Part shown: positions 38,827-48,999 of the stretch, piece by piece
How positions within the stretch are numbered: position 1 is the stretch's first letter
How the letters are laid out: each line of letters starts with the position of its first letter
Source: Dechloromonas hortensis
Lineage (GTDB): Bacteria; Pseudomonadota; Gammaproteobacteria; Burkholderiales; Rhodocyclaceae
Assembly: GCF_009469765.1 (NCBI RefSeq)
Contig: NZ_SSSQ01000012.1
Coordinates: 62,001-126,000 of the forward strand
Length of the DNA stretch: 64,000 bases
Direction of reading: 5' to 3'
The notes under the pieces: generated by a model
What the model was told of the DNA's origin: nothing
The model's database searches: none
The model's input: only the letters and a program-made list of their open reading frames with translations
Position numbers and translations under genes: made by a program

Positions 38827-39264
38827 GTGCAGTTTCCGATCACCATCGGACTGCGCCGCTCGCGCTTTCTGGATCTGCTGGTTGTTTTAAGTGCCTTGTT
38901 GGCAAGTGGAGCAATACTCCTTTGGCCGCAGGCGATAGCAATCCAATTGCCTGTGCTGTTGGCAACATGGTCTCTGGCGGCGCTGGCTTGGCGACGCCTG
39001 ACGTCGCAATTCTCGGCGCTACGTCTTGAGCGCTGCGGACGGATTTCCGTTGTCAGCGATACCGGTGCTCAGTTTGCCCCAGCCCGTCTATTGCCCGGGG
39101 CAAGCGTGCATCCATGGCTGACGATCATTCGCCTTGAAATGGAGAGTGGCCAGCAATCCGCATTGATTGCTGCGGTCGACAGCTTGAAAGAGGACGATTT
39201 CCGTCGCCTGCGTGTGTTCCTGCGCTGGCAGGCCGATTTCAACGCTTCGGCAGACGACGTCTGA
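38827..39264 (+). CDS. Small membrane protein, YgfX/CptA-like
   Basis: Protein of 145 residues with two close membrane helices (about 15-34 and 38-56) followed by a soluble domain with [15 protein letters not shown] and [11 protein letters not shown]. This layout matches YgfX (CptA), described in E. coli as an inner-membrane toxin-like protein acting on cytoskeletal proteins. No SdhE-type antitoxin gene is adjacent. It starts with GTG after an AAGGA site and overlaps the end of convergent nadB by 26 bases. The assignment rests on architecture and context, not a search. Confidence 0.55.
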   Translation: MQFPITIGLRRSRFLDLLVVLSALLASGAILLWPQAIAIQLPVLLATWSLAALAWRRLTSQFSALRLERCGRISVVSDTGAQFAPARLLPGASVHPWLTIIRLEMESGQQSALIAAVDSLKEDDFRRLRVFLRWQADFNASADDV

Positions 39265-40816
39265 GAACGGTGTTTTTCGCTTTTTCCAACATAGCCGGGT
39301 AGTCGCGCGAAAAGTGCAAGCCACGACTTTCCTTGCGCTGCATGGCGCAGCGAACGATCAGGTCAGCCGTTGCAACAAGGTTGCGTAGCTCGATCAAGTC
39401 GTGGCTGACCCGGAAATTGGCATAGAACTCGTCGATTTCACGCATCAGCAAGCCAATCCGATGCTTGGCGCGTTTCAGTCGTTTGGTGGTGCGAACGATG
39501 CCCACGTAGTCCCACATGAAGCGACGCAGTTCGTCCCAGTTGTGAGAAATGACCACTTCTTCGTCGGCATCGGTAACCCGGCTTTCGTCCCAGCGGGGCA
39601 GGTTAGGGAGTGCCTTGGTTTTGCTGGCCAAAATGTCGTTGACCGCAGCCTCCGAGAAAACAAGGCATTCAAGCAGCGAATTCGAGGCCAGGCGATTGGC
39701 CCCGTGCAAGCCGGTGCATGAGGCTTCGCCGGCGACATAGAGGCCGGCGACATCGGTTCTTCCCTTCAGGTCGCTGACGATGCCACCGCAGGTGTAGTGT
39801 GCAGCCGGCACGACGGGAATGGGCTCGCTGGCGATGTCGATGCCAAGTTCGAGGCAGCGGGCGTGAATGTTCGGAAAATGGTTGCGGATGAAATCCTCGC
39901 CTTTGTGCGAGATATCAAGGAAGACACAGTCCAGGCCACGCTTTTTCATTTCAAAATCGATGGCGCGGGCCACGATATCGCGCGGCGCCAGTTCGGCACG
40001 TTCATCGTGTTCCAGCATGAAGCGCGTACCGTCTGGCAGGCGTAGGAGTCCACCTTCCCCGCGCACGGCTTCGGAAATCAAAAACGACTTTGCCTGCGGA
40101 TGATAGAGGCAGGTGGGGTGGAACTGGATGAACTCCATGTTCGATACCCGGCACCCGGCCCGGTAAGCCATCGCAATCCCGTCGCCGGTCGAGGTGTCAG
40201 GGTTGGTCGTGTAAAGGTATACCTTGCCAGCGCCACCAGTGGCGATCAGCGTATTGGGGGCGCCAATCGTGATGACTTCACCATTGCGACTATCCAGCAC
40301 ATAGGCTCCGAAGCAACGGTTTTCGCCGGTGCCCAGTTTCTCGCCGGTGATCAGATCAATCGCGATGTGACTTTCGAGAACCGTAATGTTTGGCGTGGCA
40401 CGAACTTTTTGGGTCAGCGTATCCTGTACGGCTAGGCCGGTAGCGTCGGCGACGTGGATAACCCGACGAGCGCTGTGACCACCTTCGCGGGTCAGGTGAT
40501 AGCCGGCATCATCTTTGGTGAAGGGTACGCCTTGTTCGATCAACCATTCGATCGAGTGACGGCCATTTTCAACAACGAAGCGGGTGGCGGGTTCGTCATT
40601 GAGCCAGGCACCGGCAATCAGTGTGTCTTGTATGTGCGCTTCGATTGAGTCGCGACTGTCGAGAACCGCTGCAATACCCCCTTGGGCCCAACCCGAGGCC
40701 GAGTCCTCAAGGCTTCGTTTGCTGACCAAGGCGACACGACAATGCTTGGCCAAGCGAAGGGCGGCCGATTGTCCGGCCAAACCGCTGCCTATGATAAGTA
40801 CATCAAAATTCTGCAC
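39239..40816 (-). CDS. nadB: L-aspartate oxidase
   Basis: FAD enzyme that oxidises aspartate to iminoaspartate, the first step of NAD synthesis. [18 protein letters not shown] binds [14 protein letters not shown], the HHPT-type FHPTCLYHP segment and [16 protein letters not shown] are family motifs. It has 525 residues. The start is a GTG reading [11 protein letters not shown] next; the frame extends 25 residues further without family-like sequence. It is divergent from rpoE with 169 bases between. nadA and nadC are not in this window. Confidence 0.93.
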   Translation of the reverse strand: MQNFDVLIIGSGLAGQSAALRLAKHCRVALVSKRSLEDSASGWAQGGIAAVLDSRDSIEAHIQDTLIAGAWLNDEPATRFVVENGRHSIEWLIEQGVPFTKDDAGYHLTREGGHSARRVIHVADATGLAVQDTLTQKVRATPNITVLESHIAIDLITGEKLGTGENRCFGAYVLDSRNGEVITIGAPNTLIATGGAGKVYLYTTNPDTSTGDGIAMAYRAGCRVSNMEFIQFHPTCLYHPQAKSFLISEAVRGEGGLLRLPDGTRFMLEHDERAELAPRDIVARAIDFEMKKRGLDCVFLDISHKGEDFIRNHFPNIHARCLELGIDIASEPIPVVPAAHYTCGGIVSDLKGRTDVAGLYVAGEASCTGLHGANRLASNSLLECLVFSEAAVNDILASKTKALPNLPRWDESRVTDADEEVVISHNWDELRRFMWDYVGIVRTTKRLKRAKHRIGLLMREIDEFYANFRVSHDLIELRNLVATADLIVRCAMQRKESRGLHFSRDYPAMLEKAKNTVLRRRLPKR

Positions 40817-40910
40817 GGCTGTTCTCAAGTGGGTTTGTTTTCCTCGAAATATAGCACGTGAGAAAGGCTTCGCCTGGTTACAGAGTGTCACAATTAAGGA
40901 TAATTACCTC

Positions 40911-40940
40911 TCCACAGCACGAAAAGCGCTGCGCTATACT
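40911..40940 (+). promoter_or_regulatory. Possible promoter of rpoE
   Basis: TCCACA, 18 bases, TATACT, 45 bases before the rpoE start. The -10 is good, the -35 moderate. I see no clear extracytoplasmic-sigma (GAACTT/TCTGA) motif, so self-activation is not evident. Confidence 0.4.
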
Positions 40941-40985
40941 GTGCTTCATAAACATACCAATGAATCCCCAGGGAACACGAGAGCC

Positions 40986-41585
40986 ATGAGTGAGCGCGAG
41001 ATCGATCAGGCACTGGTCGAGCGGGCGCAAGGCGGAGATCAGCACGCCTTCGACCTGTTGGTAAGCAAATACCAGCGCAAGCTGGGTCGTTTGCTGTCCC
41101 GCTTTATCCGCGATTCCGCGGAAGTAGAAGACGTTTCGCAGGAGGCTTTCATAAAGGCTTATCGTGCCTTGCCTTCCTTTCGGGGTGATAGCGCCTTCTA
41201 CACGTGGTTGTACAGAATTGGAATTAACACCGCCAAGAACTATCTGGTATCTCAGGGCAGGCGTGCGCCAACCACCACGGAGTTCGATAACGACGAAGCC
41301 GAAACCTTCGAGGACGCGTCCCAGTTGCGGGATATCAACACACCGGAAAGCCTGCTTCTCAGCAAGCAGATCGGTCAAACGGTCAATTCGGCAATGGAGG
41401 CTCTGCCCGAAGAGTTGCGCACCGCGATTGTGTTGCGCGAAATCGAGGGAATGTCTTACGAAGAGATCGCCAAAATCATGGATTGTCCGATTGGTACGGT
41501 GCGTTCCAGAATTTTTCGGGCACGTGAGGCGGTGGCTGCAAAACTACGCCCCTTGCTGGATATTGCACCGGATAGGCGTTGGTAA
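40986..41585 (+). CDS. rpoE: RNA polymerase sigma factor RpoE (ECF type)
   Basis: Envelope-stress sigma factor of 199 residues. Region 2 carries FDLLVSKYQRKLGRLLSRFI and VEDVSQEAFIKAYRAL; region 4 carries LPEELRTAIVLREIEGMSY and IGTVRSRIFRAREAV. I chose the ATG reading SEREIDQALVERAQ; upstream sequence overlaps nadB. The next gene begins 3 bases after the stop and encodes an RseC-like protein; the usual anti-sigma RseA and RseB genes are absent between them. Confidence 0.94.
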   Translation: MSEREIDQALVERAQGGDQHAFDLLVSKYQRKLGRLLSRFIRDSAEVEDVSQEAFIKAYRALPSFRGDSAFYTWLYRIGINTAKNYLVSQGRRAPTTTEFDNDEAETFEDASQLRDINTPESLLLSKQIGQTVNSAMEALPEELRTAIVLREIEGMSYEEIAKIMDCPIGTVRSRIFRAREAVAAKLRPLLDIAPDRRW

Positions 41586-41587
41586 TC

Positions 41588-42025
41588 ATGAATCTGGATA
41601 AAAAGAGTACTGTCCGTGGCGTGGTTCGCGCTATCGATGGATTGCAGGCAGTGGTCGAAATTGAACACGGCGGTTGTGGCCGTTGCCACGAAGAGGGAGG
41701 GTGTGGCGGGCAGCAGCTAACCCAGATGTTTTGTAGCGGCCCTAAAACCTACAGAGTCGATAACCGTCTTGGCGCTCTCTTGGGTGAGCGAGTAACGATT
41801 GCCATTGCCGGTGGCAGTGTTCGTCGAACGGCAAATTTGGCTTATGGCGTCCCCCTGATTGCAGCCATTGCTGGCGCAGCCCTGGGAGTTCCGTTGAGTG
41901 GTGATGCCGGCGCAATATTGGGGGCTGGCGCTGGGCTGGTCTTGTCTTTTTTCTTCATTCGTTTTCGTGCGCAGGGTGAGGCTGGAAATTACGCCGGACA
42001 CCCTCATATCATTTCCCGTTCCTAG
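41588..42025 (+). CDS. rseC: RseC/SoxR-reducing-system family protein
   Basis: Inner-membrane protein of 145 residues. The N-terminal domain has a cysteine set in GGCGRCHEEGGCGG plus a further Cys in MFCSG, typical of RseC, and two membrane helices follow (about 78-97 and 103-121). RseC modulates sigma-E and helps reduce SoxR through Rsx/Rnf in E. coli. I chose the ATG of MNLDKKST over an in-frame TTG 9 bases earlier. Gene order rpoE-rseC-mucD supports the name. Confidence 0.85.
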   Translation: MNLDKKSTVRGVVRAIDGLQAVVEIEHGGCGRCHEEGGCGGQQLTQMFCSGPKTYRVDNRLGALLGERVTIAIAGGSVRRTANLAYGVPLIAAIAGAALGVPLSGDAGAILGAGAGLVLSFFFIRFRAQGEAGNYAGHPHIISRS

Positions 42026-42048
42026 TTCAATCAGGAGGCGTGTCGCTC

Positions 42049-43473
42049 ATGAAACGCTTTGTTGCGCTATTTATTCTCTGCTTTTCCTGCGCATTTTCCT
42101 TTGCGCAAACAGTGCGCGGATTGCCGGACTTTTCCGAGTTGGCCGAGAAGCAGGGGCCTGCTGTAGTCAATATCAGCACCACGCAGGTGGTGCGTGGTAG
42201 CAGCCAGGTGATGCCGTTTCCGTTTGACGAGAACGATCCGGCGTTCGAGTTCTTCAAGCGCTTCATACCACGCAACCCTGGCGGTGTCATTCCTCGCGAA
42301 TTTGAGAACAAGTCACTTGGTTCTGGCTTCATCATCAGTGCCGACGGCTATATCCTGACCAATGCGCATGTGGTCGATAGTGCTGATGAGGTAACGGTTC
42401 GTCTGACTGACAAGCGCGAATTCAAGGCAAGAACAATTGGCGCAGACAAGCGTACCGATGTTGCACTGCTAAAAATAGAGGCAGGCGGTCTGCCGGTGGT
42501 CAAGCTTGCCGATACGTCACAATTGAAAGTCGGTGAGTGGGTTGTTGCTATTGGCTCACCTTTCGGTTTCGATAACTCGGTAACGGCCGGCATTGTTTCC
42601 GCCAAAGGGCGCTCATTGCCTCAGGAAAATTACGTTCCCTTCATTCAGACAGATGTTGCGATTAATCCCGGTAATTCGGGGGGGCCGCTTTTCAATATGC
42701 GCGGCGAAGTTGTTGGCATCAATTCCCAGATTTACAGCCGTAGCGGTGGCTACATGGGGGTGTCGTTCGCCATTCCGATCGATGTTGCCATGGAAATTCA
42801 GCAGCAACTGCGGTCTACAGGTAAAGTCAGTCGGGGTCGCCTGGGTGTGGTCATCCAGGAAGTAAACAAGGAGTTGGCCGACTCTCTGGGGCTTAGCAAG
42901 CCAATGGGGGTCGTGGTCAATGCGGTCGAAAAAGGTGGGCCGGCAGAAAAGGCTGGCCTGGAAGCCGGTGATGTCATCTTGAAGTTTGATGGCAAGGCGA
43001 TTGTCAATTCGGCCGATTTGCCGCGCCTGGTTGGGGCCACTCGGCCGGGAACGCGTTCGCTGGTACAGGTTTGGCGCAAGGGGGGTACCCGGGAAATTGC
43101 TGTCGTGGTTGGTGAAATCCCGGAAGAAAAGCAGGTTGCTAGTCGGCCACCCCGTGGTGCCAAACCGCCCGAGCAGGTTGCCAACCGTCTTGGTTTGGTG
43201 CTCAGTGAACTCACCGTCGAGCAAAAGCGGGAGCTCAAGATGAATTCCGGATTGCTCATTGAGGATGTGCGTGGCTCAGGTGCGCGTGCCGATTTGCGCC
43301 CTGGTGACGTGGTCATTGCGGTAATCAGCAAGGGGGCAACCACTGAGCTTCGTTCCGTCGAGCAGTTCAACAAGTTGCTGGCTCAGTTCGATAAGGGGAG
43401 TAGCGTTACCTTGCTGGTCCGGCGCGGTGAAATGCAGACTTTTGTCACAATCAAGGGTTTAAATGGGAATTGA
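42049..43473 (+). CDS. mucD: Periplasmic serine protease Do/MucD (DegP family)
   Basis: Periplasmic protease-chaperone acting on misfolded envelope proteins. It has a signal peptide (1-20, cleaved near SFA-Q), trypsin-like domain with His106 (TNAHVV), Asp137 (RTDVALL) and Ser210 (GNSGGP), then two PDZ domains (about 265-355 and 385-470). It has 474 residues. The ATG 10 bases after AGGAGG is the start; a GTG 9 bases earlier is too close to that site. In this position it is the expected sigma-E target and feedback component. Confidence 0.93.
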   Translation: MKRFVALFILCFSCAFSFAQTVRGLPDFSELAEKQGPAVVNISTTQVVRGSSQVMPFPFDENDPAFEFFKRFIPRNPGGVIPREFENKSLGSGFIISADGYILTNAHVVDSADEVTVRLTDKREFKARTIGADKRTDVALLKIEAGGLPVVKLADTSQLKVGEWVVAIGSPFGFDNSVTAGIVSAKGRSLPQENYVPFIQTDVAINPGNSGGPLFNMRGEVVGINSQIYSRSGGYMGVSFAIPIDVAMEIQQQLRSTGKVSRGRLGVVIQEVNKELADSLGLSKPMGVVVNAVEKGGPAEKAGLEAGDVILKFDGKAIVNSADLPRLVGATRPGTRSLVQVWRKGGTREIAVVVGEIPEEKQVASRPPRGAKPPEQVANRLGLVLSELTVEQKRELKMNSGLLIEDVRGSGARADLRPGDVVIAVISKGATTELRSVEQFNKLLAQFDKGSSVTLLVRRGEMQTFVTIKGLNGN

Positions 43474-43708
43474 ACTGACACTGATCAGTCGGGGCTACTG
43501 CCACCTCTGCCACGATATGGAGAAAGCTCTGCTTCCCCTGGTGGATGAGTATGGTGTGGCCTTGAGTATTCTGGATGTCGATGCAGACCCGGTGCTAGAG
43601 GCCAAGTACGACGAACTAGTTCCGGTTTTGCTCCACGGCGAAACAGAACTCTGCCATTACTTCCTGGATGAGCCTAAAACCCGTGAATATTTGGCCAAAA
43701 TCCGCTAA
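43463..43708 (+). CDS. Glutaredoxin-like thioredoxin-fold protein
   Basis: Protein of 81 residues with a CHLC redox pair (Cys13, Cys16) and a VPVLLHGE cis-proline region. It matches the short glutaredoxin family (DUF836-like) found between mucD and lepA in betaproteobacteria. It overlaps mucD by 11 bases. The redox partner is unknown. Confidence 0.82.
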   Translation: MGIELTLISRGYCHLCHDMEKALLPLVDEYGVALSILDVDADPVLEAKYDELVPVLLHGETELCHYFLDEPKTREYLAKIR

Positions 43709-43731
43709 AATTCAGGGTCTTCTGAACAGGG

Positions 43732-43758
43732 AAGGGCGCCGGATAAGCGCCCTTTTTT
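43732..43758 (+). terminator. Intrinsic terminator just before lepA
   Basis: An AAGGGCG / CGCCCTT stem with a 9-base loop followed by a T run. It ends 10 bases before the lepA ATG, leaving no room for a ribosome site. Confidence 0.75.
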
Positions 43759-43768
43759 ACTAGCATCA

Positions 43769-45559
43769 ATGGATCACATCCGTAATTTCTCGATCATCGC
43801 CCACATCGACCACGGCAAATCAACGCTGGCCGATCGTATCATCCATCTCTGTGGTGGCCTTTCCGACCGTGAAATGGAGGCGCAGGTGCTTGACTCGATG
43901 GATATCGAGCGCGAGCGCGGCATCACCATCAAGGCGCAAACAGCTGCACTGCAATACAAGGCTCTTGACGGGAAGGTTTACAACCTGAACCTGATCGATA
44001 CACCGGGACATGTCGATTTCTCCTACGAGGTTTCTCGTTCCTTGTCGGCATGCGAAGGTGCTCTACTGGTCGTGGATGCTTCGCAAGGGGTTGAGGCGCA
44101 AACAGTGGCGAATTGCTACACCGCCATCGAACTCGACGTCGAGGTTGTGCCCGTGCTCAACAAGATCGACTTGCCCTCGGCTGATCCGGACAGCGCGCGC
44201 CAGGAAATTGAAGATGTGATCGGCATTGATGCAACAGATGCGGTGCTGGCTTCAGCCAAGACCGGTCTGGGCGTCGCCGATATTCTGGAAGCGGTAATTG
44301 CCAAGGTGCCGCCTCCCAAGGGCGATCCTAGTGCGCCGTTGAAAGCGCTGATCATCGACTCATGGTTCGATAATTACGTTGGCGTGGTCATGCTAGTGCG
44401 TGTCGTTGATGGTGTTATACGCCCCAAGGACAAGCTGTTTTTCATGGCAACCGGTGCCCAGCAGCTATGCGAACAGGTTGGTGTCTTCTCGCCCAAGTCC
44501 GTCCAGCGTGAAGCGCTGCGGGCCGGCGAGGTCGGTTTTGTGATTTCCGGCATCAAGGAACTGAAAGCCGCCAAGGTTGGCGACACCATTACCACGGTGG
44601 ACCGCAAGGCAGCGAGCGCTCTGCCAGGCTTCAAGGAAATCAAGCCGCAGGTGTTCGCCGGCTTGTATCCGGTCGAGTCCAACCAGTACGACTCTCTGCG
44701 TGAGGCGCTGGAAAAACTGAAGCTGAATGACGCTTCGTTGCAATACGAGCCGGAAGTTTCCCAGGCGCTCGGTTTTGGCTTTCGTTGCGGCTTCCTTGGG
44801 CTGTTGCACATGGAGATTGTGCAGGAGCGCCTTGAGCGGGAGTTTGATCAGGATCTGATCACCACTGCGCCAACTGTGGTTTATGAGGTCGTTCAGCGCG
44901 ACGGTAGCATCATCCAGGTTGAAAATCCGGCAAAATTACCTGAGCTCAGCAAGGTCGAGGAGGTTCGCGAACCAATCATTACGGCGACGATTTTTGTCCC
45001 ACAGGATTATCTCGGCAACGTCATCACGCTCTGCAACCAGAAGCGTGGCAATCAGGTCGATATGCATTATCACGGCCGCCAGGTAAAGCTGGTTTATGAA
45101 ATGCCGATGGCAGAAGTGGTGATGGACTTTTTTGACAAGCTGAAATCGTGTTCCAAGGGCTACGCTTCGCTCGACTACGATTTCAAGGAGTATCGGGCCG
45201 CCGATGTGGTCAAACTCGATATCCTGATCAATAGCGAGAAGGTCGATGCGCTGTCGTTGATCGTACATCGTTCGAATTCCCAGTACCGCGGACGCGAGCT
45301 TGCTTCCAAGATGCGCGAACTGATTCCGCGCCAGATGTACGACGTCGCCATTCAGGCAGCCATCGGCTCGCATATCATCGCCCGCGAAAACGTCAAGGCC
45401 ATGCGCAAGGATGTCTTGGCCAAGTGTTACGGTGGAGACATCAGTCGCAAAAAGAAGCTTCTTGAGAAACAGAAGGCCGGCAAAAAACGGATGAAGCAAG
45501 TTGGTAGCGTCGAAATTCCGCAGGAGGCCTTCCTGGCCGTGCTGCGCGTCGATAACTGA
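43769..45559 (+). CDS. lepA: Elongation factor 4 (LepA)
   Basis: Ribosomal GTPase that back-translocates or aids initiation and assembly. [13 protein letters not shown] (G1), ERGITIKAQ (switch), [19 protein letters not shown] (G3) and [11 protein letters not shown] (G4) are present. The LepA-specific C-terminal domain ends in [20 protein letters not shown]. It has 596 residues. It starts 10 bases after a terminator hairpin with no ribosome site in view. lepB follows 8 bases after its stop. Confidence 0.96.
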   Translation: MDHIRNFSIIAHIDHGKSTLADRIIHLCGGLSDREMEAQVLDSMDIERERGITIKAQTAALQYKALDGKVYNLNLIDTPGHVDFSYEVSRSLSACEGALLVVDASQGVEAQTVANCYTAIELDVEVVPVLNKIDLPSADPDSARQEIEDVIGIDATDAVLASAKTGLGVADILEAVIAKVPPPKGDPSAPLKALIIDSWFDNYVGVVMLVRVVDGVIRPKDKLFFMATGAQQLCEQVGVFSPKSVQREALRAGEVGFVISGIKELKAAKVGDTITTVDRKAASALPGFKEIKPQVFAGLYPVESNQYDSLREALEKLKLNDASLQYEPEVSQALGFGFRCGFLGLLHMEIVQERLEREFDQDLITTAPTVVYEVVQRDGSIIQVENPAKLPELSKVEEVREPIITATIFVPQDYLGNVITLCNQKRGNQVDMHYHGRQVKLVYEMPMAEVVMDFFDKLKSCSKGYASLDYDFKEYRAADVVKLDILINSEKVDALSLIVHRSNSQYRGRELASKMRELIPRQMYDVAIQAAIGSHIIARENVKAMRKDVLAKCYGGDISRKKKLLEKQKAGKKRMKQVGSVEIPQEAFLAVLRVDN

Positions 45560-45567
45560 GAGCAGCG

Positions 45568-46356
45568 ATGAATTTTGCCCTGATCCTATTTGTCCTTTTG
45601 CTCGTGACCGGTGCGCTCTATGCGGTCGACGTGCTGAAGTTCCGGAAATTGCGTAGCAAAAATGCGCCTGAGCCGCTTTGGGTGGAGTGGGGCGCCAGCT
45701 TTTTCCCGGTTATCCTGATCGTTTTTGTGCTGCGCTCCTTTCTTTTCGAGCCTTTCAAGATCCCGTCAGGGTCAATGATTCCAACCTTGTTGGTTGGCGA
45801 CTTCATTCTGGTCAATAAGTTCACCTACGGCATTCGCTTGCCCGTGATCAACAAAAAAATCATTAGCGTCAACAATCCGCAACGGGGCGACGTCATGGTT
45901 TTTCGCTACCCGGAAGATCCTTCGCTCGATTACATCAAGCGGGTGGTCGGCCTGCCGGGCGACACGGTTGCTTATCAGAACAAGCGGCTGACCATCAACG
46001 GTAAGCCGGTGGAGATGTCGAAGACCGCTGATTATCTGCATCCGGAGCGTCTTTATTACTCCGAGCAATACTCAGCCAAAATGGGTAATGTCGAGCACCG
46101 TCTGCTCAACGATACCGATGCCCCGGCTTTCATTCCGGATGTGGCCCGTTTTCCGTATCGTGAAAACTGCACCTACAATGCTGCCGGCGTAATCTGCAAA
46201 GTGCCCGACGGCCACTATTTCATGATGGGCGACAACCGCGACAACAGCCGTGACAGTCGGGCCTGGGGGTTTGTGCCGGAACAAAATATTGTCGGCAAGG
46301 CATTTTTCATCTGGCTGAATTTCAGCGATTTGAGCCGGGTTGGTTCATTCAAGTAA
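45568..46356 (+). CDS. lepB: Signal peptidase I
   Basis: Removes signal peptides from exported proteins. Two N-terminal membrane helices (about 3-20 and 45-60) precede the periplasmic catalytic domain, with Ser69 in PSGSMIPTL and Lys124 in DYIKRVVGLPGD as the dyad and MGDNRDNSRDSR near the end. It has 262 residues. It forms a pair with lepA, as in E. coli. Confidence 0.96.
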   Translation: MNFALILFVLLLVTGALYAVDVLKFRKLRSKNAPEPLWVEWGASFFPVILIVFVLRSFLFEPFKIPSGSMIPTLLVGDFILVNKFTYGIRLPVINKKIISVNNPQRGDVMVFRYPEDPSLDYIKRVVGLPGDTVAYQNKRLTINGKPVEMSKTADYLHPERLYYSEQYSAKMGNVEHRLLNDTDAPAFIPDVARFPYRENCTYNAAGVICKVPDGHYFMMGDNRDNSRDSRAWGFVPEQNIVGKAFFIWLNFSDLSRVGSFK

Positions 46357-46721
46357 TGGGGATGATGATGAAGCATCAACGTGGCGTTGCCTTGTCCGGG
46401 CTGTTGTTTTGGAGTGTTGTGCTATTTTTCTTTTCGATTGTCGGTATTAAGATTGCACCGACAGTCATTGAATATTACAAGATTAAAAAGGACTGCAAAG
46501 CAGTTGTCGCACAAATTGGGAAGGATGCAACAGTAGCAGACGTCAAGAAGTCATTTGATCGTTTTGCTGACATTGACTCACTCGATTTCAAGTCAGATCA
46601 ACTCGATATTTCGAAGGAGAACGGGCAGATCGTCATTTCCTTCGCCTACGAGAAGCGTATTCCGCTTTTTGCCAATGTCAGCTTGGTGATTGAATACCAG
46701 GGTTCAACCCTTGAGCGTTAA
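46356..46721 (+). CDS. DUF4845 family small membrane protein
   Basis: Protein of up to 121 residues with one N-terminal membrane helix (about 12-32) and a periplasmic alpha/beta domain. It is a conserved betaproteobacterial family of unknown function that sits between lepB and rnc. Four possible ATG starts occur within 15 bases (MGMMMK). The outermost overlaps the lepB stop by one base; a later one, after GGGG, may be used in practice. Confidence 0.82.
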   Translation: MGMMMKHQRGVALSGLLFWSVVLFFFSIVGIKIAPTVIEYYKIKKDCKAVVAQIGKDATVADVKKSFDRFADIDSLDFKSDQLDISKENGQIVISFAYEKRIPLFANVSLVIEYQGSTLER

Positions 46722-46724
46722 AGA

Positions 46725-47393
46725 GTGAGTACAGCGGTGCTGGCCAAAAAACTTGGCCATGAGTTTTCGGATAAGAATCTTCTCCGGACGGCGCTGACGC
46801 ATCGCAGTTACGGGACGCCCAATAACGAACGCCTGGAATTTTTGGGCGACGGTGTGCTGAACTTCGCCATTGCCGCTGCCTTGTTCAAGCGTTTTCCGGA
46901 ATTGCCGGAGGGTGATCTTTCGCGACTTAGGGCTAATCTGGTTCGGCAGGATGCCTTGCATCAACTGGCATTGTCGCTCGACATCGGCAATCTTCTTCGC
47001 CTTGGCGAAGGCGAGATGAAAAGCGGTGGCAGCCAGCGGCCATCGATCCTGGCCGATGCCTTGGAAGCCCTGTTCGGTGCAGTTCATCTCGATGCCGGCT
47101 TTGAAGCGGCGCAGCGCGTCATTGTCGATCTTTATGCGCCGTTGTTCGATCAGTTGAAACCCGGACAAGCTCAGAAGGATGCCAAGACGCGGCTGCAGGA
47201 ATGGCTGCAAGGGCGCAAGAAGCCCTTGCCGCGTTACCAGATGTTAAGTACCAGCGGCGCAGCCCACGAACAACGCTTCGAAGTTTCCTGCGAGATTGAC
47301 AATCCGCCTTTGCGTACTACCGGTCATGGTGCCAGTCGGCGCATCGCCGAACAGGTTGCCGCCGACAATGCCCTGAAAGCTCTCAACGCATGA
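46725..47393 (+). CDS. rnc: Ribonuclease III
   Basis: Cleaves double-stranded RNA in rRNA and mRNA processing. The catalytic motif [14 protein letters not shown] (about 38-51) and [17 protein letters not shown] carry the acidic residues, and a dsRNA-binding domain covers about 155-222. It has 222 residues and a GTG start. It overlaps era by 4 bases, the classical rnc-era pair. Confidence 0.96.
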   Translation: MSTAVLAKKLGHEFSDKNLLRTALTHRSYGTPNNERLEFLGDGVLNFAIAAALFKRFPELPEGDLSRLRANLVRQDALHQLALSLDIGNLLRLGEGEMKSGGSQRPSILADALEALFGAVHLDAGFEAAQRVIVDLYAPLFDQLKPGQAQKDAKTRLQEWLQGRKKPLPRYQMLSTSGAAHEQRFEVSCEIDNPPLRTTGHGASRRIAEQVAADNALKALNA

Positions 47394-48274
47394 AAAAAAT
47401 TCGCTCCGGTTATATCGCCATTGTCGGTCGTCCCAATGTCGGAAAATCAACACTGCTGAACCGTCTGATCGGTGAAAAAATCAGTATCGTGTCGCGCAAG
47501 GCGCAGACCACGCGGCACCGGATTACCGGTATTTTGACCAAGGATGATGCCCAGTTCGTCTTTGTCGACACGCCGGGATTCCAGACCAAGTTCTCCAATG
47601 CGCTGAACCGCGCGATGAACCGTGGCGTGACCACCACCTTGAATGATGTCGATGTCGTTCTTTTCGTCGTTGAAGCGGGGCGTTTCGATGCCAAGGATCG
47701 GGCAGTGATGAGGCTTCTGCCTCCGGACCGGCCGGCCATTCTGGTGGTAAATAAAACTGACCAGTTGAAAGATCGTTCCGCCTTGCTTCCCTTCCTGGCC
47801 AGTGTGGCCGCTGAGCACGACTTTGCAGCAGTGGTCCCTGTCAGTGCGGCGAAGGGCAAGCAGACTGATGAACTGTTGGGTGAAGCGCGCAAGCATCTGC
47901 CGAACGAAGGCCTGATGTTCCCGGAAGACGAGTTGACCGACAAGAGCGAACGTTTTCTTGCTTCTGAATACATCCGCGAAAAACTATTCCGACTGCTGGG
48001 TGATGAACTGCCCTATGCGACGACCGTAGAGATCGAGAAGTTCGAAGTCGAAGGCGATCTGCGCCGAATTTTCGCGGCTATCGTCGTTGACCGTGAGGGT
48101 CATAAGGCGATTGTCATCGGCAAGGGTGGCGAATTGCTGAAACGCATCGCCAGCGAGGCGCGCCAGGATATGGAGCGGCTCTTCGACGGCAAGGTTTATC
48201 TTGAGGTCTGGGTCAAGGTCAAATCCGGCTGGACCGATGATGAGCGCCTGCTGAAGAGCCTCGGGTACGAATGA
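47390..48274 (+). CDS. era: GTPase Era
   Basis: 16S rRNA-binding GTPase for small-subunit maturation. [16 protein letters not shown] (G1), DTPGFQTKF (G3) and VNKTDQLK (G4) lie in the GTPase domain; a KH domain with [15 protein letters not shown] lies near residues 245-260. It has 294 residues. It overlaps rnc and recO by 4 bases each. Confidence 0.97.
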   Translation: MKKIRSGYIAIVGRPNVGKSTLLNRLIGEKISIVSRKAQTTRHRITGILTKDDAQFVFVDTPGFQTKFSNALNRAMNRGVTTTLNDVDVVLFVVEAGRFDAKDRAVMRLLPPDRPAILVVNKTDQLKDRSALLPFLASVAAEHDFAAVVPVSAAKGKQTDELLGEARKHLPNEGLMFPEDELTDKSERFLASEYIREKLFRLLGDELPYATTVEIEKFEVEGDLRRIFAAIVVDREGHKAIVIGKGGELLKRIASEARQDMERLFDGKVYLEVWVKVKSGWTDDERLLKSLGYE

Positions 48275-48999
48275 TTCAGCGGAGCAAAGTCGACGGCCAG
48301 CCGGCCTACGTCTTGCACACCTACCCGTTCCGGGAAACCAGTCTTATTGTTGAAGTATTCTCCCGTGATTTCGGGAGAGTGTCCTTGTTGGCCAGAGGCG
48401 CACGTCGTCCACGCTCAGCCATTCGCGGTTTGCTGATGGCTTTTCAGCCCATTGAAGTGGCGTGGGCCGGCAAGGGCGAGGTACTGAACCTGATGAAGGC
48501 AGAGTGGCAGGGTGGGCAGCCATTGCTGGCCGGCGAGGCGCTCTTTTGCGGTTACTACCTCAACGAGTTGCTGATGCACTTGCTGCCCCGCGAGGATGCC
48601 CACGAGCATCTTTTTGCCTGTTACGGCCAGATGCTTGCCCGTCTGGCCAGCGACCCGGCCGGCAAAGTCCGTGAAGCCGATCTCCGTGCCTTCGAAAAAG
48701 CCCTGTTGCAAGAGCTGGGTTATGGCCTGACCTTGAGTCATGACAGCGAAGGTCAGGCGATTCAGCCTGACGCCTGGTATAGCTATGGCATGGAGCAGGG
48801 GCCGCAACGTCTCGCTCATGCCGAAGCCGCAGCGCAGGTCGTCTGCGGCAAGACCTTGCTCGATCTTGAGGCGGAAGATTTTTCCGACCCGCGTTCGCGC
48901 GTTGAATCCAAGACTTTGATGCGCGCCCTGATGGCCCATTACCTGGGCGGCACTGAACTTGAAACCCGTAAAATTTTCAAGGAGTTGCAGGAACTATGA
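48271..48999 (+). CDS. recO: DNA repair protein RecO
   Basis: Recombination mediator that helps load RecA on SSB-coated DNA. The N-terminal OB fold shows [19 protein letters not shown] (conserved YRETS-type motif) and [11 protein letters not shown], followed by a helical domain. It lacks the zinc cysteines found in some homologues. It has 242 residues. It overlaps era and pdxJ by 4 bases. Confidence 0.93.
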   Translation: MIQRSKVDGQPAYVLHTYPFRETSLIVEVFSRDFGRVSLLARGARRPRSAIRGLLMAFQPIEVAWAGKGEVLNLMKAEWQGGQPLLAGEALFCGYYLNELLMHLLPREDAHEHLFACYGQMLARLASDPAGKVREADLRAFEKALLQELGYGLTLSHDSEGQAIQPDAWYSYGMEQGPQRLAHAEAAAQVVCGKTLLDLEAEDFSDPRSRVESKTLMRALMAHYLGGTELETRKIFKELQEL

